Shown here piece after piece: positions 7,848-16,333 of a stretch of 54,768 nt of DNA (within the stretch, counting starts at the first letter, position 1; every line of letters begins with the position of its first letter). Source of the stretch: Deltaproteobacteria bacterium (lineage in GTDB: Bacteria > Myxococcota > UBA727 > VGSZ01); contig VGSZ01000008.1 in NCBI GenBank assembly GCA_016874845.1, positions 1 to 54,768 of the forward strand. Reading direction: 5' to 3'. Under the pieces are notes generated by a model. It was not told the origin of the DNA. It saw only the letters and a program-made list of their open reading frames with translations, and did not search any database. The position numbers were made by a program, and so were the translations under genes.

Positions 7848-8237
7848 ATGCGTGCCTACCTGCGCAACGAGATCGAGTCCGCGTCGCCTGCTCGCATCCT
7901 CGAACTGTTGTTGAACGGCGCCCTGCGCTTCATGAACGACGCCGATCGCCAGTTCGCCGAAGGGCGCAGCGTCGAGGCGCGATCGGCGGCTTCGCGGGCC
8001 GCCGACATCGTCACCGAGCTGTCGGCTACGCTGCGCATCGATCTGGCCCCTGACCTGGCCGGCGCCCTGCTGCCTATCTACGACTTCGTCATCCACCGCC
8101 TGCTGCACTGCGTGCTGAACGACGATCGCAAGGCGCTGGGCGAGGCGCTGTGCACCTTCGAGACCATCGCCGAGGCGTTCCTCGCCGCGCTGGAGAAGGC
8201 CGCCGAAGCCCAGGGCGCCCAGGCCGCCGCCCGCTGA
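7848..8237 (+). CDS. fliS: Flagellin export chaperone FliS
   Basis: 129 residues, typical for FliS, which binds the flagellin C-terminus in the cytosol and delivers it to FlhA. It shows the family start YLRNEIESASPARILELLLNGALRFM, a four-helix bundle pattern, and the IYDFVIHRLLHCVLNDDRKAL segment. GGAG precedes ATG 7848. It lies between the two flagellin genes and probably serves both. A strong terminator follows the stop. Confidence 0.9.
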   Translation: MRAYLRNEIESASPARILELLLNGALRFMNDADRQFAEGRSVEARSAASRAADIVTELSATLRIDLAPDLAGALLPIYDFVIHRLLHCVLNDDRKALGEALCTFETIAEAFLAALEKAAEAQGAQAAAR

Positions 8238-8268
8238 CCGACCCGACGGCAAGACAACGCCTGGCAAC

Positions 8269-8302
8269 GCAGCGGCCCCGCGGAAGCGGGGCCGCTGCTT
8301 TT
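8269..8302 (+). terminator. Rho-independent terminator of fliS
   Basis: A perfect 13-bp GC-rich stem (8269-8281 with 8286-8298) closes a GGAA tetraloop and is followed by TTTT. Confidence 0.9.
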
Positions 8303-8521
8303 GGGCCCTGGCCCCTCGCCCAGACCAGGCAGAGGGGCACCGCCGCAACCGGGTGAGGGCCGGCAGTGCCCGTCACGGTGGGTGGCAAAAAAATGACGGT
8401 CGTTGACCGAGGCTCGTCGGTCGCCGCCGCGATCCGTGAAGGGCCCGTCGATCGACCCGGCGGCACGTGAAGGCCTCGCCGATCGCGCGCCCCTCGCGGT
8501 TGCGATCGGCCCGGCCCGGTC

Positions 8522-8537
8522 AGGCACGGCAGTTGCC
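8522..8537 (+). promoter_or_regulatory. Sigma-54 promoter of flagellin 2
   Basis: AGGCACGGCAGTTGCC matches the -24/-12 consensus TGGCACG-N4-TTGCW at all core positions (GG at -24, GC at -12, correct spacing). Transcription would start near 8548. Confidence 0.8.
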
Positions 8538-8707
8538 TAAGCAGTGGTGTCCCCTTCGGTGGCGCTACAGGGCGCCGCCCGTCTGGTCCGGGGTGGACGT
8601 GGGCTGCCGGTCAGCCCCCGTACGCCCCGACCGTCCCACTGTGCTGCCGGCGACCTCGGTCGCGTGGAGCCCAATACGTCGCCTTTCGACGACGGCAGGA
8701 GAGTCGT

Positions 8708-10273
8708 GTGAGCATTTCCATCCGCACCAACATCAACGCGATCAGCACGGCCCGTCAGCTTGGCTCGGCCCAGGAGAAGGTTGACCTGTCGATGCAGCGG
8801 TTGTCGACTGGTTTGCGCGTGAACAGGGCCGCCGACGACGCCGCCGGCCTCGCCATCTCTGAGAAGTTGAAGTCGCAGATCAACGGCCTGAACCAGGCCG
8901 CCCGCAACGCCAAGGACGCCATCTCGCTGGTGCAGACCGCCGAGGGCGCCCTGGGCGAGCTCGGCAACATGCTGCAGCGCATGCGCACGCTGGCGCTGCA
9001 GTCGGTGAACGACGTCAACAGCGTCACCGAGCGCACGTCGCTGCAGAAGGAGGTCTCGCAGCTGCAGACGGAAATCACCCGTCTGTCGGGCGCGACGGAG
9101 TTCAACGGCCAGAAGCTGCTCGACGGATCGTTCCAGTCGCGGCGCTTCCAGGTCGGCGCCAACTCGGGCCAGGAGATCACGATGTCGATCGGCGGCGTCG
9201 ACGCCACCCGCCTCGGCGTCAACCGCGTGAACACCGCCACCGGCGCAGGCACGATGTCGGCCGCGGTGCTGTCGACGCCGGCCACGCTGACCGCCAACAA
9301 CCTCGCGGCGCAGACGCTGAACGTCACCGGCACCAACGGCACGGCGAACGTCACCCTGACCGCCGGTCAGAGCGCTCGCGCCGTCGCCGAGGCGGTGAAC
9401 CTGCAGAACGGCGCCACCAACGTCGGGGCCCGGGCCGAGACCGCGCTGCAGTTCACGCTGGGAGCGAGCTTGATTCCGGTGAACGTCAGCTTCACGCTGG
9501 CCGGCGACAAGAGCGGCGGCCAGACGACGCTGGCGAACATCACCGACCGCACGACCATCACCGCGCAGGTGGAGTCGTCGAACGACCTGTCGGCGCTCGC
9601 CGCGGCCATCAACGAGCAGACCGCCAAGACCGGCATTCAGGCCCGCATCGGCGACAACAAGAGCCAGCTGATCATCTTCGCCGACGACGGCCGCGACGTC
9701 GTGCTCAGCGGGTTCACTGGCTCCAACGCCACCGCCACGGTCAACGCCACGATCCAGGGCCTCGGCGCCAACTCGCTGGAGACGACGCCAAGCATCCCCT
9801 ACGTCAACTCGGGCGCGTCAATTGCGCTCGCCGGCAACGGTTCCGCCGCCGCGCGCGTGGGCGGGTTCCTGAAGTTCGAATCGACGAGTGGCGTGAACAT
9901 CACCACGACGGTGGCGACCTCGCTGTTCGCCGCGGCGAACGCCAACTCGACGCTGTTCGACGTAGCCAACATCTCCGTCGGCGACGTCGACGCCGCGTCC
10001 GGCGCCATCAGCATCCTCGACGGCGCCATCCAGCAGGTGAACGACCTGCGCGCGACCCTCGGCGCGACGCAGAACCGCCTGCAGTCGACCATCGCCAACC
10101 TCGAGTCGTCGTCGGAGAACCTGCAGTTCTCCAACGCCCGGATCCGCGACGTCGATGTGGCGATGGAGAGCTCCGAGCTCGCCCGCGCCCAGGTGCTCAT
10201 GCAGGCCGGCGTCTCGGTCCTGGCGCAGGCCAACCAGCAGCCGCAGATGGCGCTCAAGCTGCTCGGCGGCTGA
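8708..10273 (+). CDS. fliC: Flagellin 2
   Basis: 521 residues. Second filament subunit, with the same D0/D1 termini as flagellin 1 (ISIRTNINAISTARQLGSAQ at the start, QANQQPQMALKLLGG at the end) and two flagellin IN-type segments in a different central region. It starts at GTG 8708 behind AGGAG. It has its own sigma-54 promoter and a long leader, so the two flagellins are probably expressed differently. Ser/Thr-rich surface segments would be candidate targets for the nearby GT41 glycosyltransferase. Confidence 0.96.
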   Translation: MSISIRTNINAISTARQLGSAQEKVDLSMQRLSTGLRVNRAADDAAGLAISEKLKSQINGLNQAARNAKDAISLVQTAEGALGELGNMLQRMRTLALQSVNDVNSVTERTSLQKEVSQLQTEITRLSGATEFNGQKLLDGSFQSRRFQVGANSGQEITMSIGGVDATRLGVNRVNTATGAGTMSAAVLSTPATLTANNLAAQTLNVTGTNGTANVTLTAGQSARAVAEAVNLQNGATNVGARAETALQFTLGASLIPVNVSFTLAGDKSGGQTTLANITDRTTITAQVESSNDLSALAAAINEQTAKTGIQARIGDNKSQLIIFADDGRDVVLSGFTGSNATATVNATIQGLGANSLETTPSIPYVNSGASIALAGNGSAAARVGGFLKFESTSGVNITTTVATSLFAAANANSTLFDVANISVGDVDAASGAISILDGAIQQVNDLRATLGATQNRLQSTIANLESSSENLQFSNARIRDVDVAMESSELARAQVLMQAGVSVLAQANQQPQMALKLLGG

Positions 10274-10364
10274 GGTCTGACGATGACGAGCGCGTCGGCG
10301 ACGGTTGCCTGAGGCATGCTGCCTGAAAGCACGCCGAAGCGCTGCTCGACGTACGGAGGTCGCC

Positions 10365-10736
10365 ATGAGCCGCCCGCAAGCCCCACCGAACCCCGGACCC
10401 TCCTTCGACGACACGCCGTCGAAGGAGGATCCGGACGGGGCTCCCGCGAAGGTGCTCGCCCTGCTCGAAGACGCCTCGGCGTTCGCAGCCGACGGCGACA
10501 TGGAGAGCATCGAGCGCGTGCTGGCCGAGGTGATGGCGGTCGTCCGTCAGGCGACGCCGCCGCTGTCGACGAGCGCCTGGGACGAGGTGCGTCGACGACA
10601 GGCCCGCCTGCAGCAGGAGGTAGACGCGGCCGGTGAGCGCATCCGGTCCGAGCTCGGTCTGGCCGGCGGCGGTCGCCGAGCGGCGAACCGGTATGGTCAG
10701 CTCGCGCCGACGCCCGTCGACGAGGAGCAGGGATAG
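10365..10736 (+). CDS. Small helical protein, putative FliT/FlgN-like export chaperone
   Basis: 123 residues; no confident family. After a Pro-rich start it is mostly helical (KVLALLEDASAFAADGD, IERVLAEVMAVVRQ, ARLQQEVDAAGERIRSELG) and ends RRAANRYGQ, a layout like FliT and FlgN chaperones. Its position right after fliS and a flagellin supports this, but the assignment is inference. ATG 10365 follows CGGAGGT. Codons 10-23 are built from a large palindrome (10393-10434). Confidence 0.55.
   Translation: MSRPQAPPNPGPSFDDTPSKEDPDGAPAKVLALLEDASAFAADGDMESIERVLAEVMAVVRQATPPLSTSAWDEVRRRQARLQQEVDAAGERIRSELGLAGGGRRAANRYGQLAPTPVDEEQG
10393..10434. repeat. 18-bp-arm palindrome inside a coding sequence
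   Basis: Arms 10393-10410 and 10417-10434 pair at 17 of 18 positions around the loop ACACGC. It begins 28 bases after the start codon of the small chaperone-like gene. In mRNA it would be a very stable stem that could slow early elongation or attenuate read-through from flagellin 2. No T run follows. Confidence 0.75.
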
Positions 10737-10846
10737 ACGCGGAGGTCCGGCCGCATGCCCGAAGTGGCGCTCGATCTCGCGAGCGGCGAGGATGACGCGA
10801 CCACACGACCACGCGGTCGCCATTGAAGGCGGTGTCATGATTCAGA

Positions 10847-11992
10847 TTGTCTCGGCGACGCGCGCCTCTGCCGACGCGCTCGCGCCGGGCATTGCGACCG
10901 CGGGCAGGGCGGCCGTTGCGTATCGGCTACGTGTCACCGGATTTTCGCCAGCACGCGGTCTGTTCTTTCTTTGAGCCATTGCTGCGCAACCATGATCCGG
11001 AATTCGTCAGCCCGATTCTGTATTCGAATGCCGCGCGGCACGATCAGGCAAGCGGCCGCCTGCGCGCGGCATCGGTGGGATGGCGTGAGATCGTCGATTT
11101 GAACGACGAACAGGCCGCCGATCTGATCGAGCAGGACGGGATCGACATCCTCGTCGATCTGGCCGGCTACACCGTCGGCAATCGCATGGGCGCCTTTCAT
11201 CTGCGGCCGGCGCCGCTGCAGGTGAACTACCTAGCGACGACGGGACTTGCCCAGATGGACTACCGCTTCACCGGCGAGGACTGCGATCCCCTCGGCGAGA
11301 CCGACGCCGTCTATTCCGAGCGGCTGGTGCGCCTGCCGGGGGGCTTCTATGCGTGGAATCCCCCCGCGGACGCACCGCCGGTGGCGCGCCCCCCGGCGCT
11401 GGCGAACGGCTTCATCACCTTCGGATCGTTCAACACGCTCTCGAAGATCACCGAGGACGTCGTCGACTTGTGGTCGCGCCTGTTGAGGGAGGTGCCTGGG
11501 TCGCGGTTGGTGCTGCAGGCGGGATCGCTCGGCAACGATTGGATGCGAGCGCGAACGCTCGCGCGATTTATCGTCCGCGGAATCGATCCTGCTCGTCTCG
11601 ACCTGCTGGGCGGCATGTCGCTGTTCGAGCACCTCGATGTCTGCGGCCGGATCGACGTCGCGCTCGATCCGTTCCCGTGGGGCGGTCATACGACGACGTG
11701 CACGGCGCTGTTCATGGGGGCTCCGGTCGTCACGCTGCGCGGACGACGCATGGCGTCGCGCATGTCCGCCAGCGTGTTGCATCGGATGGGGCTCGACGCG
11801 TGGATTGCCGAGACGCCCGCGCAGTACCTGGACATCGCCCGCCGGCTCGCCCTGGACGTCGACTTGCGGGCCGAGCTGCGCAGCATGCAGCGGGCGGCGC
11901 TGCTGGCGTCCGACCTGACCGACGGCCATCGCCTCGCCCGTGTCGTCGAGGCGGCGTACCAGGCGCTCTGGGATCATCACGCGGGGATGTGA
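10847..11992 (+). CDS. GT41 (SPINDLY/OGT-like) glycosyltransferase, catalytic part
   Basis: About 381 residues. GT41 enzymes transfer a sugar from a nucleotide donor to Ser/Thr of proteins. Visible family features are RPLRIGYVSPDFRQHAV, ILVDLAGYT, FGSFNTLSKIT (the donor-contacting Lys), DPFPWGGHTTTCTALFMG, and SRMSASVLHRMGLDAWIA. The N-terminal TPR repeats of full-length members are absent. The true start is unclear: this frame opens only at TTG 10847 with an Arg-rich leader, whereas ATG 10837 in another frame gives a more natural start that would need a frameshift near 10915. Flagellin glycosylation is the likely role from position. Confidence 0.8.
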   Translation: MSRRRAPLPTRSRRALRPRAGRPLRIGYVSPDFRQHAVCSFFEPLLRNHDPEFVSPILYSNAARHDQASGRLRAASVGWREIVDLNDEQAADLIEQDGIDILVDLAGYTVGNRMGAFHLRPAPLQVNYLATTGLAQMDYRFTGEDCDPLGETDAVYSERLVRLPGGFYAWNPPADAPPVARPPALANGFITFGSFNTLSKITEDVVDLWSRLLREVPGSRLVLQAGSLGNDWMRARTLARFIVRGIDPARLDLLGGMSLFEHLDVCGRIDVALDPFPWGGHTTTCTALFMGAPVVTLRGRRMASRMSASVLHRMGLDAWIAETPAQYLDIARRLALDVDLRAELRSMQRAALLASDLTDGHRLARVVEAAYQALWDHHAGM

Positions 11993-12154
11993 CGTGGTCG
12001 GCGGCGCTCGTCGATAGCATGGTCGGTTCGCTGCGGTGCCTCGTCTTCGTCGGCTTTTTTGCCCCCTCGTCGCTCCGCTTCTACGCTAGCGATCAGGTTC
12101 GTCGCGGCTCGTCCTCGCCCGTCGATGTCGAAGAGGACGTGGCAGGGGGCGCGC

Positions 12155-13192
12155 ATGTTCGGCCGGCTCAGGGAGATCGACGGCGAGCTGGCGGACCTGC
12201 CGGAGCAGCTGGTGCCGCTCGAGAAGCAGGTGCAGCGCGGTCGCGAGGTCCTGTCGCAGTCGGAGCAGAACAACCCGATGCGCCTGTCGTTGTCAGCGCT
12301 CTTGAAGAACGCCGAGCGCGTACATGTCGAGAACCTAGGCTGGCTCGTCAGCGAGCAGACCACCGACCCCGCTGCCGTCACCATGCACGTCGCCAGATAT
12401 ATGTCGGCGGCCGTTGGCCGGCCGCACTACGGCGGTGACCTGGCACCCTACGAATCGTCCCTCGCCGAGTTCATTCGCGTCCCCGGCGGGCCGGCGATGC
12501 CAGCCGGCACGCTGGAGGGCGCCCTGCTGCGCAAGCTGTTCGGCGACTCGTGGCTCGGCGCCGACGCGAAGACGCGCGCTCATGTCATGGCGGTGTTGAA
12601 GCAGGAGTCCGAGCTGAACGAGCGTTGGCTGCCGGAGCCCAAGGCGCAGGTCTTCGACGAGGAGGGCCGCGGTGTCGTCAGCGAGGGCGCCGGCGCCTTC
12701 GGCGCGTACTTCAGCGCCGCGGCGCTGGTCACGATCGGGCTGCATTCGTTGCAGCTGTCGCTGCCGACGCGCACGTTCGCGGCCATCGGCGGCACGATGA
12801 GCCAGCTCGTCGATGATGACCACTTCCAGAAGTTCAGCAGAGGCTACGCGCTGGCGGCGTCGACGCTCGAGCGGGGCCGCACGCTGGTCGTCGTCGCCTA
12901 CGTCCACTTCATCCGCGCCATCCTGATGGGGAATTTCGAGCGGGAGCACCGCAAGATTATGGACGTGCTCGGCGACGCCGAGGTGATGCTCGAGGCGGGC
13001 AAGAAGCGGGTCGAGCGCCTGCAGACCATCCGCAGCGAGATGGTGATGCAGCTGGCGGGGACAATCGGCCTCCTCGTCACGACCCTTGGTGCGCTCGGCT
13101 TCGTCGGCTATTCGCTGCTGGTCAGCGAGCAGCCACTGAAGACGACCGAGGAGCCGCTGCCGGCGGCCGTACCGGCCCCGACGACGGAGTAA
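12155..13192 (+). CDS. Unknown membrane-anchored protein
   Basis: 345 residues; family not recognised. It has a charged helical N-terminus (LREIDGELADLPEQLVPLEK), a hydrophobic stretch around residue 175 (AYFSAAALVTIGLHSL), a helical region, and one clear C-terminal membrane segment (AGTIGLLVTTLGALGFVGYS) followed by a short Pro-rich tail. ATG 12155 is chosen for GGGGG just upstream; TTG 12059 and ATG 12125 are alternatives. It lies between the glycosyltransferase and the convergent fliJ. The anchored-tail layout suggests a cytoplasmic domain tethered to the inner membrane. Confidence 0.7.
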   Translation: MFGRLREIDGELADLPEQLVPLEKQVQRGREVLSQSEQNNPMRLSLSALLKNAERVHVENLGWLVSEQTTDPAAVTMHVARYMSAAVGRPHYGGDLAPYESSLAEFIRVPGGPAMPAGTLEGALLRKLFGDSWLGADAKTRAHVMAVLKQESELNERWLPEPKAQVFDEEGRGVVSEGAGAFGAYFSAAALVTIGLHSLQLSLPTRTFAAIGGTMSQLVDDDHFQKFSRGYALAASTLERGRTLVVVAYVHFIRAILMGNFEREHRKIMDVLGDAEVMLEAGKKRVERLQTIRSEMVMQLAGTIGLLVTTLGALGFVGYSLLVSEQPLKTTEEPLPAAVPAPTTE

Positions 13193-13268
13193 GTCTCCGC
13201 CGGCCTGCTGGCGTCGGCGGTAGAACCACGACCGGCCACGCCGCCGCCGCCGCTCTGCCGTCGGAGCT

Positions 13269-13712
13269 TCAGTCGTCGTCCTCGGCCTGCTGCTTCGACC
13301 ACATCACCAGCGCGAAGGCGTCGGCCTCGGCGCTCTCCTTGCGCCGCACCGTCTGCTTGATGCGTTCGGCGATGTTGTCATGGAAGCGCTCGAACACGCG
13401 GTGTTTCTGGTGCGCCGCGGTCGCCTTCTCTTCGGCGACGACGACCTCTTGCTGCGCCTTCTTCTCGACGTCGAAGGCCTTCTTCAGCTCGCGCCGGCGG
13501 TGCTCGTGGTCGAGATCAGCGAGCACCCAGTCGGCGCTGCACCCGGCGCCGCGGTTGTCCTCGTGCAGGCGCCGCTCGGCCTGCTGCCGCTCGGTTTCAG
13601 CGTCGTGCAGGCGCTGGTTGGTCTGCGCCAGCTCGGCGCGCGTCCTTTCGCGCGCCTCTTCAGCCATCGACAGCAGTCGCTTTGCGCGACGCTGCTTCTG
13701 CGCCTCGCTCAT
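13269..13712 (-). CDS. fliJ: Putative FliJ, export chaperone and ATPase stalk
   Basis: 147 residues, almost entirely coiled coil, with a pattern like FliJ: a basic start (EAQKQRRAKRLLSMAEEARE) and a conserved-looking C-terminal helix (HRVFERFHDNIAERIKQTVRRKE). FliJ acts as the central stalk of the FliH-FliI ATPase and recycles chaperones. It overlaps the 3' end of fliA by 53 bases and is the last gene of the flhB operon. In most genomes fliJ follows fliI; here that place is held by a MotE-like gene. The identity rests on shape and context, not on a sharp motif. Confidence 0.65.
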   Translation of the reverse strand: MSEAQKQRRAKRLLSMAEEARERTRAELAQTNQRLHDAETERQQAERRLHEDNRGAGCSADWVLADLDHEHRRRELKKAFDVEKKAQQEVVVAEEKATAAHQKHRVFERFHDNIAERIKQTVRRKESAEADAFALVMWSKQQAEDDD

Positions 13713-14427
13713 GCTCGCCTCCGCTGGAACCGACGTTGCCGACGTCGAGGCTGTGGCGCACCTGCACCAGCGCCTCCTGGATCAGGCCGTGCGCGCGCGT
13801 CTTGCTGAGCCCGAGGAGGTCGCCGACCTCTTTCACCGAGAATTCCTCGACGAAGCGCAGCTGCAGCACCAGCTGCAGCCGCTCGGGGATGCGCGTCAGC
13901 GCGTTCGCTACCGTCAGCTGGCGCGAGCTGATGATGTCCTCGAGCGGATCGGACTCGCTGGCGACGGAGTCCTCGAAGTCTTCAATGGGCAGCTGTTCGC
14001 GCGCGAGCATCTCGGTCTCCTCCACGGCGGTGGTGTCCCAGTCGAGTTCTCTCGCCAGCTCGTCGCGGGACGGGTCGCGACCGAGTTTCGCCGTCAGCGC
14101 CTGTCGGCGCTTCTCGAGCAGCACCGTGCGTGCCCGCAGGCGGCGGGGCAGGACATCGAGTCGGCGGGCCTCGTCGATCATCGCGCCCTGGATGCGGCGG
14201 TAGGCGTAGGACGGAAACGAAACTCCTTGCGTGGGATCGTATTTCTGGTGCGCCTCGAACAGCGCGACGAGCCCGACCGAGACGAAATCGTCGACGAGAT
14301 CGTCCTTGCCGATCTTGATCGACACCCGCCGCGCGGTTCGATGTACCAGCCCGCCGTGTTCCTTGAGCAGCGCGTCGCGCTCGACTGCTTCGACGTGGCG
14401 GGTGTAGCGGTCTACTACCCTGCGCAC
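13660..14427 (-). CDS. fliA: RNA polymerase sigma-28 factor FliA
   Basis: 255 residues; starts GTG. It directs transcription of late flagellar genes and is held back by FlgM, encoded at 49.5-49.8 kb. Region 2 shows VSVGLVALFEAHQKYDP and SYAYRRIQGAMIDEARRLD, region 3 is LEKRRQALTAKLGRDPSRDE, and region 4 is the HTH FVEEFSVKEVGDLLGLSKTR. The start overlaps the flhG stop by 13 bases, so translation is coupled. No perfect sigma-28 promoter was recognised in this window, so its targets may have a divergent consensus. Confidence 0.95.
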   Translation of the reverse strand: MRRVVDRYTRHVEAVERDALLKEHGGLVHRTARRVSIKIGKDDLVDDFVSVGLVALFEAHQKYDPTQGVSFPSYAYRRIQGAMIDEARRLDVLPRRLRARTVLLEKRRQALTAKLGRDPSRDELARELDWDTTAVEETEMLAREQLPIEDFEDSVASESDPLEDIISSRQLTVANALTRIPERLQLVLQLRFVEEFSVKEVGDLLGLSKTRAHGLIQEALVQVRHSLDVGNVGSSGGEHERGAEAASRKATAVDG

Positions 14428-15233
14428 ACCTGGCTCGTTGCTGGCTCGGCGACCGCATGCGCGCCGGCTTCCAGTAATTGCTCGCCGACCGTCCAGACCG
14501 CGCGCGCCGCCGGCGGGGTGAAGTTCAGGTCGAAGAGCGAGCGGCGCCGGTAGCCGGCGTCGGTGACGGCGTCGTCGTCGGGGACGCAGCCGAGCAGGCG
14601 CAGGCGCACGGGTAGGAAGCGGCCGACGACCTCGGACAGCCGCGCGAAAGCGTCGCGCGCTGATTTGTCATCGTCGATCTGGTTCATCACCATGTGGAAG
14701 TCGCGGTGGCGCCCCGTCGTCGACGCGATCTTCAGGAACGAGTACGCGTCGGCCATCGACTGCGGCTCGCGCGTCGTGACGACGACGGGTATCGTCGCCA
14801 TCTCGACGAGGAACATCACCGCCGGGTGCACGCCGGCGCCGGCGTCGATGACGACGACGTCATAGTTGCGGAAGCCCTCTTCGAGCGTCGTCGTGATCAG
14901 GTGCCGCCGCTCGGGGGTCAGGTCGGCGAGCTCGCGCACGCCGGCGCCGCCGGCGAGAATGTGCAGCCCGCTTTTGGGGTGCAGCGTGACGGCGTCGGAC
15001 AGCGTGCGCGCGCCCGACAGTACGTCGCCGAGGTGATGGCGCGGGTGCAGGCCCATCGCGACCTCGACGTTGGACAGGCCGAGGTCGCCGTCGATGAGCA
15101 GCACGCGCGGCTTCATCATCCGCGACAGCAGCGCGAGGTGCACCGAGAAGAACGTCTTGCCGACGCCTCCTTTGCCGCTGGCGACGGCGAACACCATGGG
15201 CGCGGTCGCCGGGGAACTGGTGGCCTGGCTCAT
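14415..15233 (-). CDS. flhG: Flagellar number regulator FlhG (MinD-like ATPase)
   Basis: 272 residues. FlhG is a membrane-associated ATPase that limits flagellar number, often by acting on FlhF and the master activator. Deviant Walker A GKGGVGKT is at residues 20-27, followed by VLLIDGDLGLSNVEVAMGL (Walker A'), VVVIDAGAGVH (Walker B) and MNQIDDD. ATG 15233 overlaps the flhF stop in ATGA. The gene order flhA-flhF-flhG-fliA is the classic arrangement. Confidence 0.95.
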   Translation of the reverse strand: MSQATSSPATAPMVFAVASGKGGVGKTFFSVHLALLSRMMKPRVLLIDGDLGLSNVEVAMGLHPRHHLGDVLSGARTLSDAVTLHPKSGLHILAGGAGVRELADLTPERRHLITTTLEEGFRNYDVVVIDAGAGVHPAVMFLVEMATIPVVVTTREPQSMADAYSFLKIASTTGRHRDFHMVMNQIDDDKSARDAFARLSEVVGRFLPVRLRLLGCVPDDDAVTDAGYRRRSLFDLNFTPPAARAVWTVGEQLLEAGAHAVAEPATSQVCAG

Positions 15234-16333
15234 CGATCCTCCTCGAACGGGCGAGCGTGCTGGGCAGCGTAGCCGGACGACGACGGAACGGGGAGGAGGT
15301 CCTCCGCGATGTTCTGTCCGTTCGTCGCGGCGCAGACGGGCAGGTGGACGGCCTTGCCGACGCGCTCGATGTCGTCGTGGCCGCCGCCTTCGTCGATCTT
15401 GGTGACGATCACGTCTTCGATGGGGAAGCACGAGTACTGGCTGACGGCGGCCTGCATCGCGGTCTCCGAGAACGTCGCCGGCAGCACCAGGTGCGCGCGG
15501 TGCAGGCCCAGGGCCGACGCGTACGTGGCCTGCCGGTCGAGGGCGGTGACGTCCTTGGGCGAGCGGCCGGCGGTGTCGACGAGGATCATCTCGGTGTCGT
15601 CGCGCTCGAGCACGCGGCGCATGTCGCGCGGGTTCTCGACCACGAGGGTCTCGAGGCCGAGGGCGCGGCCGTAGCTCTCGAGCTGGACGACAGCGCCGGC
15701 GCGCCAGACGTCGAGGGTGACGAGCAGCGGTCGCAGGCCGTTCAGCATCACCGCGCGCGCCGCGACCTTCACCAGCGTGGTCGTCTTGCCCGCGCCCGTC
15801 GGCCCGACGAAGACGCCGACGGTGCGTGGGCCCTTGTGGGTCCACGGCGGGTCGGCGGCGTTCTTCCACGGGCCGCGGCCGGCGGCGGGCGGCTGCGCGG
15901 CGATCTGCGCGAGCCGCTCGAAGTCACCGAGCCCGCCGCCGCCAAAGGCACCGCCGGCGAGCGCGCCGAGGCTCGCGAACTCTTGGCCGCCCAGGGATGA
16001 CGCGGGAGACGGCGGCGTTGACGGCGCCTGCGTCGTAGAGCGGTAGCGGGCGGCGGCGGCCGCTGGCGTCGGCCGGGGCGCCGCGGACGGAGCCGCCGAC
16101 GGAGCAGGGCGCGGCGGCGTCCAGGCGCGCAGCGCCGCGTCGACGGCGCGGGTGGGGCTGCCGGCGCGGGCGACGACCTCGACGCTGCCGCCGCCGCCGA
16201 GCACGCTCGGGACGGTGCGGGTCGACAGGACGACGGCGTTGTCGCCCAGGCTGGCGCGGGCGGCGGCGAGGGCCTCCCGGGCGGTGGGCGCGCGGAACAC
16301 CGAGGACTCGAGATTGTGGGCGACGGAGATCAT
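15230..16333 (-). CDS. flhF: Flagellar placement GTPase FlhF (SRP type)
   Basis: 367 residues. FlhF sets the pole or site where the flagellum is built. It has a variable N-terminal B domain, then a Pro/Ala-rich linker (about 72-115), then the NG domain with P-loop GPTGAGKTT (177-185), DVWRAGAVVQLESYG, DTAGR (253-257) and the G4 motif TKID. Overlaps of 4 bases join it to flhA and flhG. Confidence 0.96.
   Translation of the reverse strand: MISVAHNLESSVFRAPTAREALAAARASLGDNAVVLSTRTVPSVLGGGGSVEVVARAGSPTRAVDAALRAWTPPRPAPSAAPSAAPRPTPAAAAARYRSTTQAPSTPPSPASSLGGQEFASLGALAGGAFGGGGLGDFERLAQIAAQPPAAGRGPWKNAADPPWTHKGPRTVGVFVGPTGAGKTTTLVKVAARAVMLNGLRPLLVTLDVWRAGAVVQLESYGRALGLETLVVENPRDMRRVLERDDTEMILVDTAGRSPKDVTALDRQATYASALGLHRAHLVLPATFSETAMQAAVSQYSCFPIEDVIVTKIDEGGGHDDIERVGKAVHLPVCAATNGQNIAEDLLPVPSSSGYAAQHARPFEEDR

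Larger units (their letters stand above)
8238..8707. other. Intergenic region fliS - flagellin 2
   Basis: 470 bases without a gene: the fliS terminator (8269-8302), a sigma-54 promoter (8522-8537), and an untranslated leader of about 160 bases before flagellin 2. Activator binding sites are expected upstream of 8522 but cannot be picked out. Confidence 0.6.

Noticed and set aside
8470-8480. GCCGATCG upstream of flagellin 2 as a sigma-28 site
   Set aside because: No TAAA-like -35 at the right distance, and a much better sigma-54 site lies just downstream.
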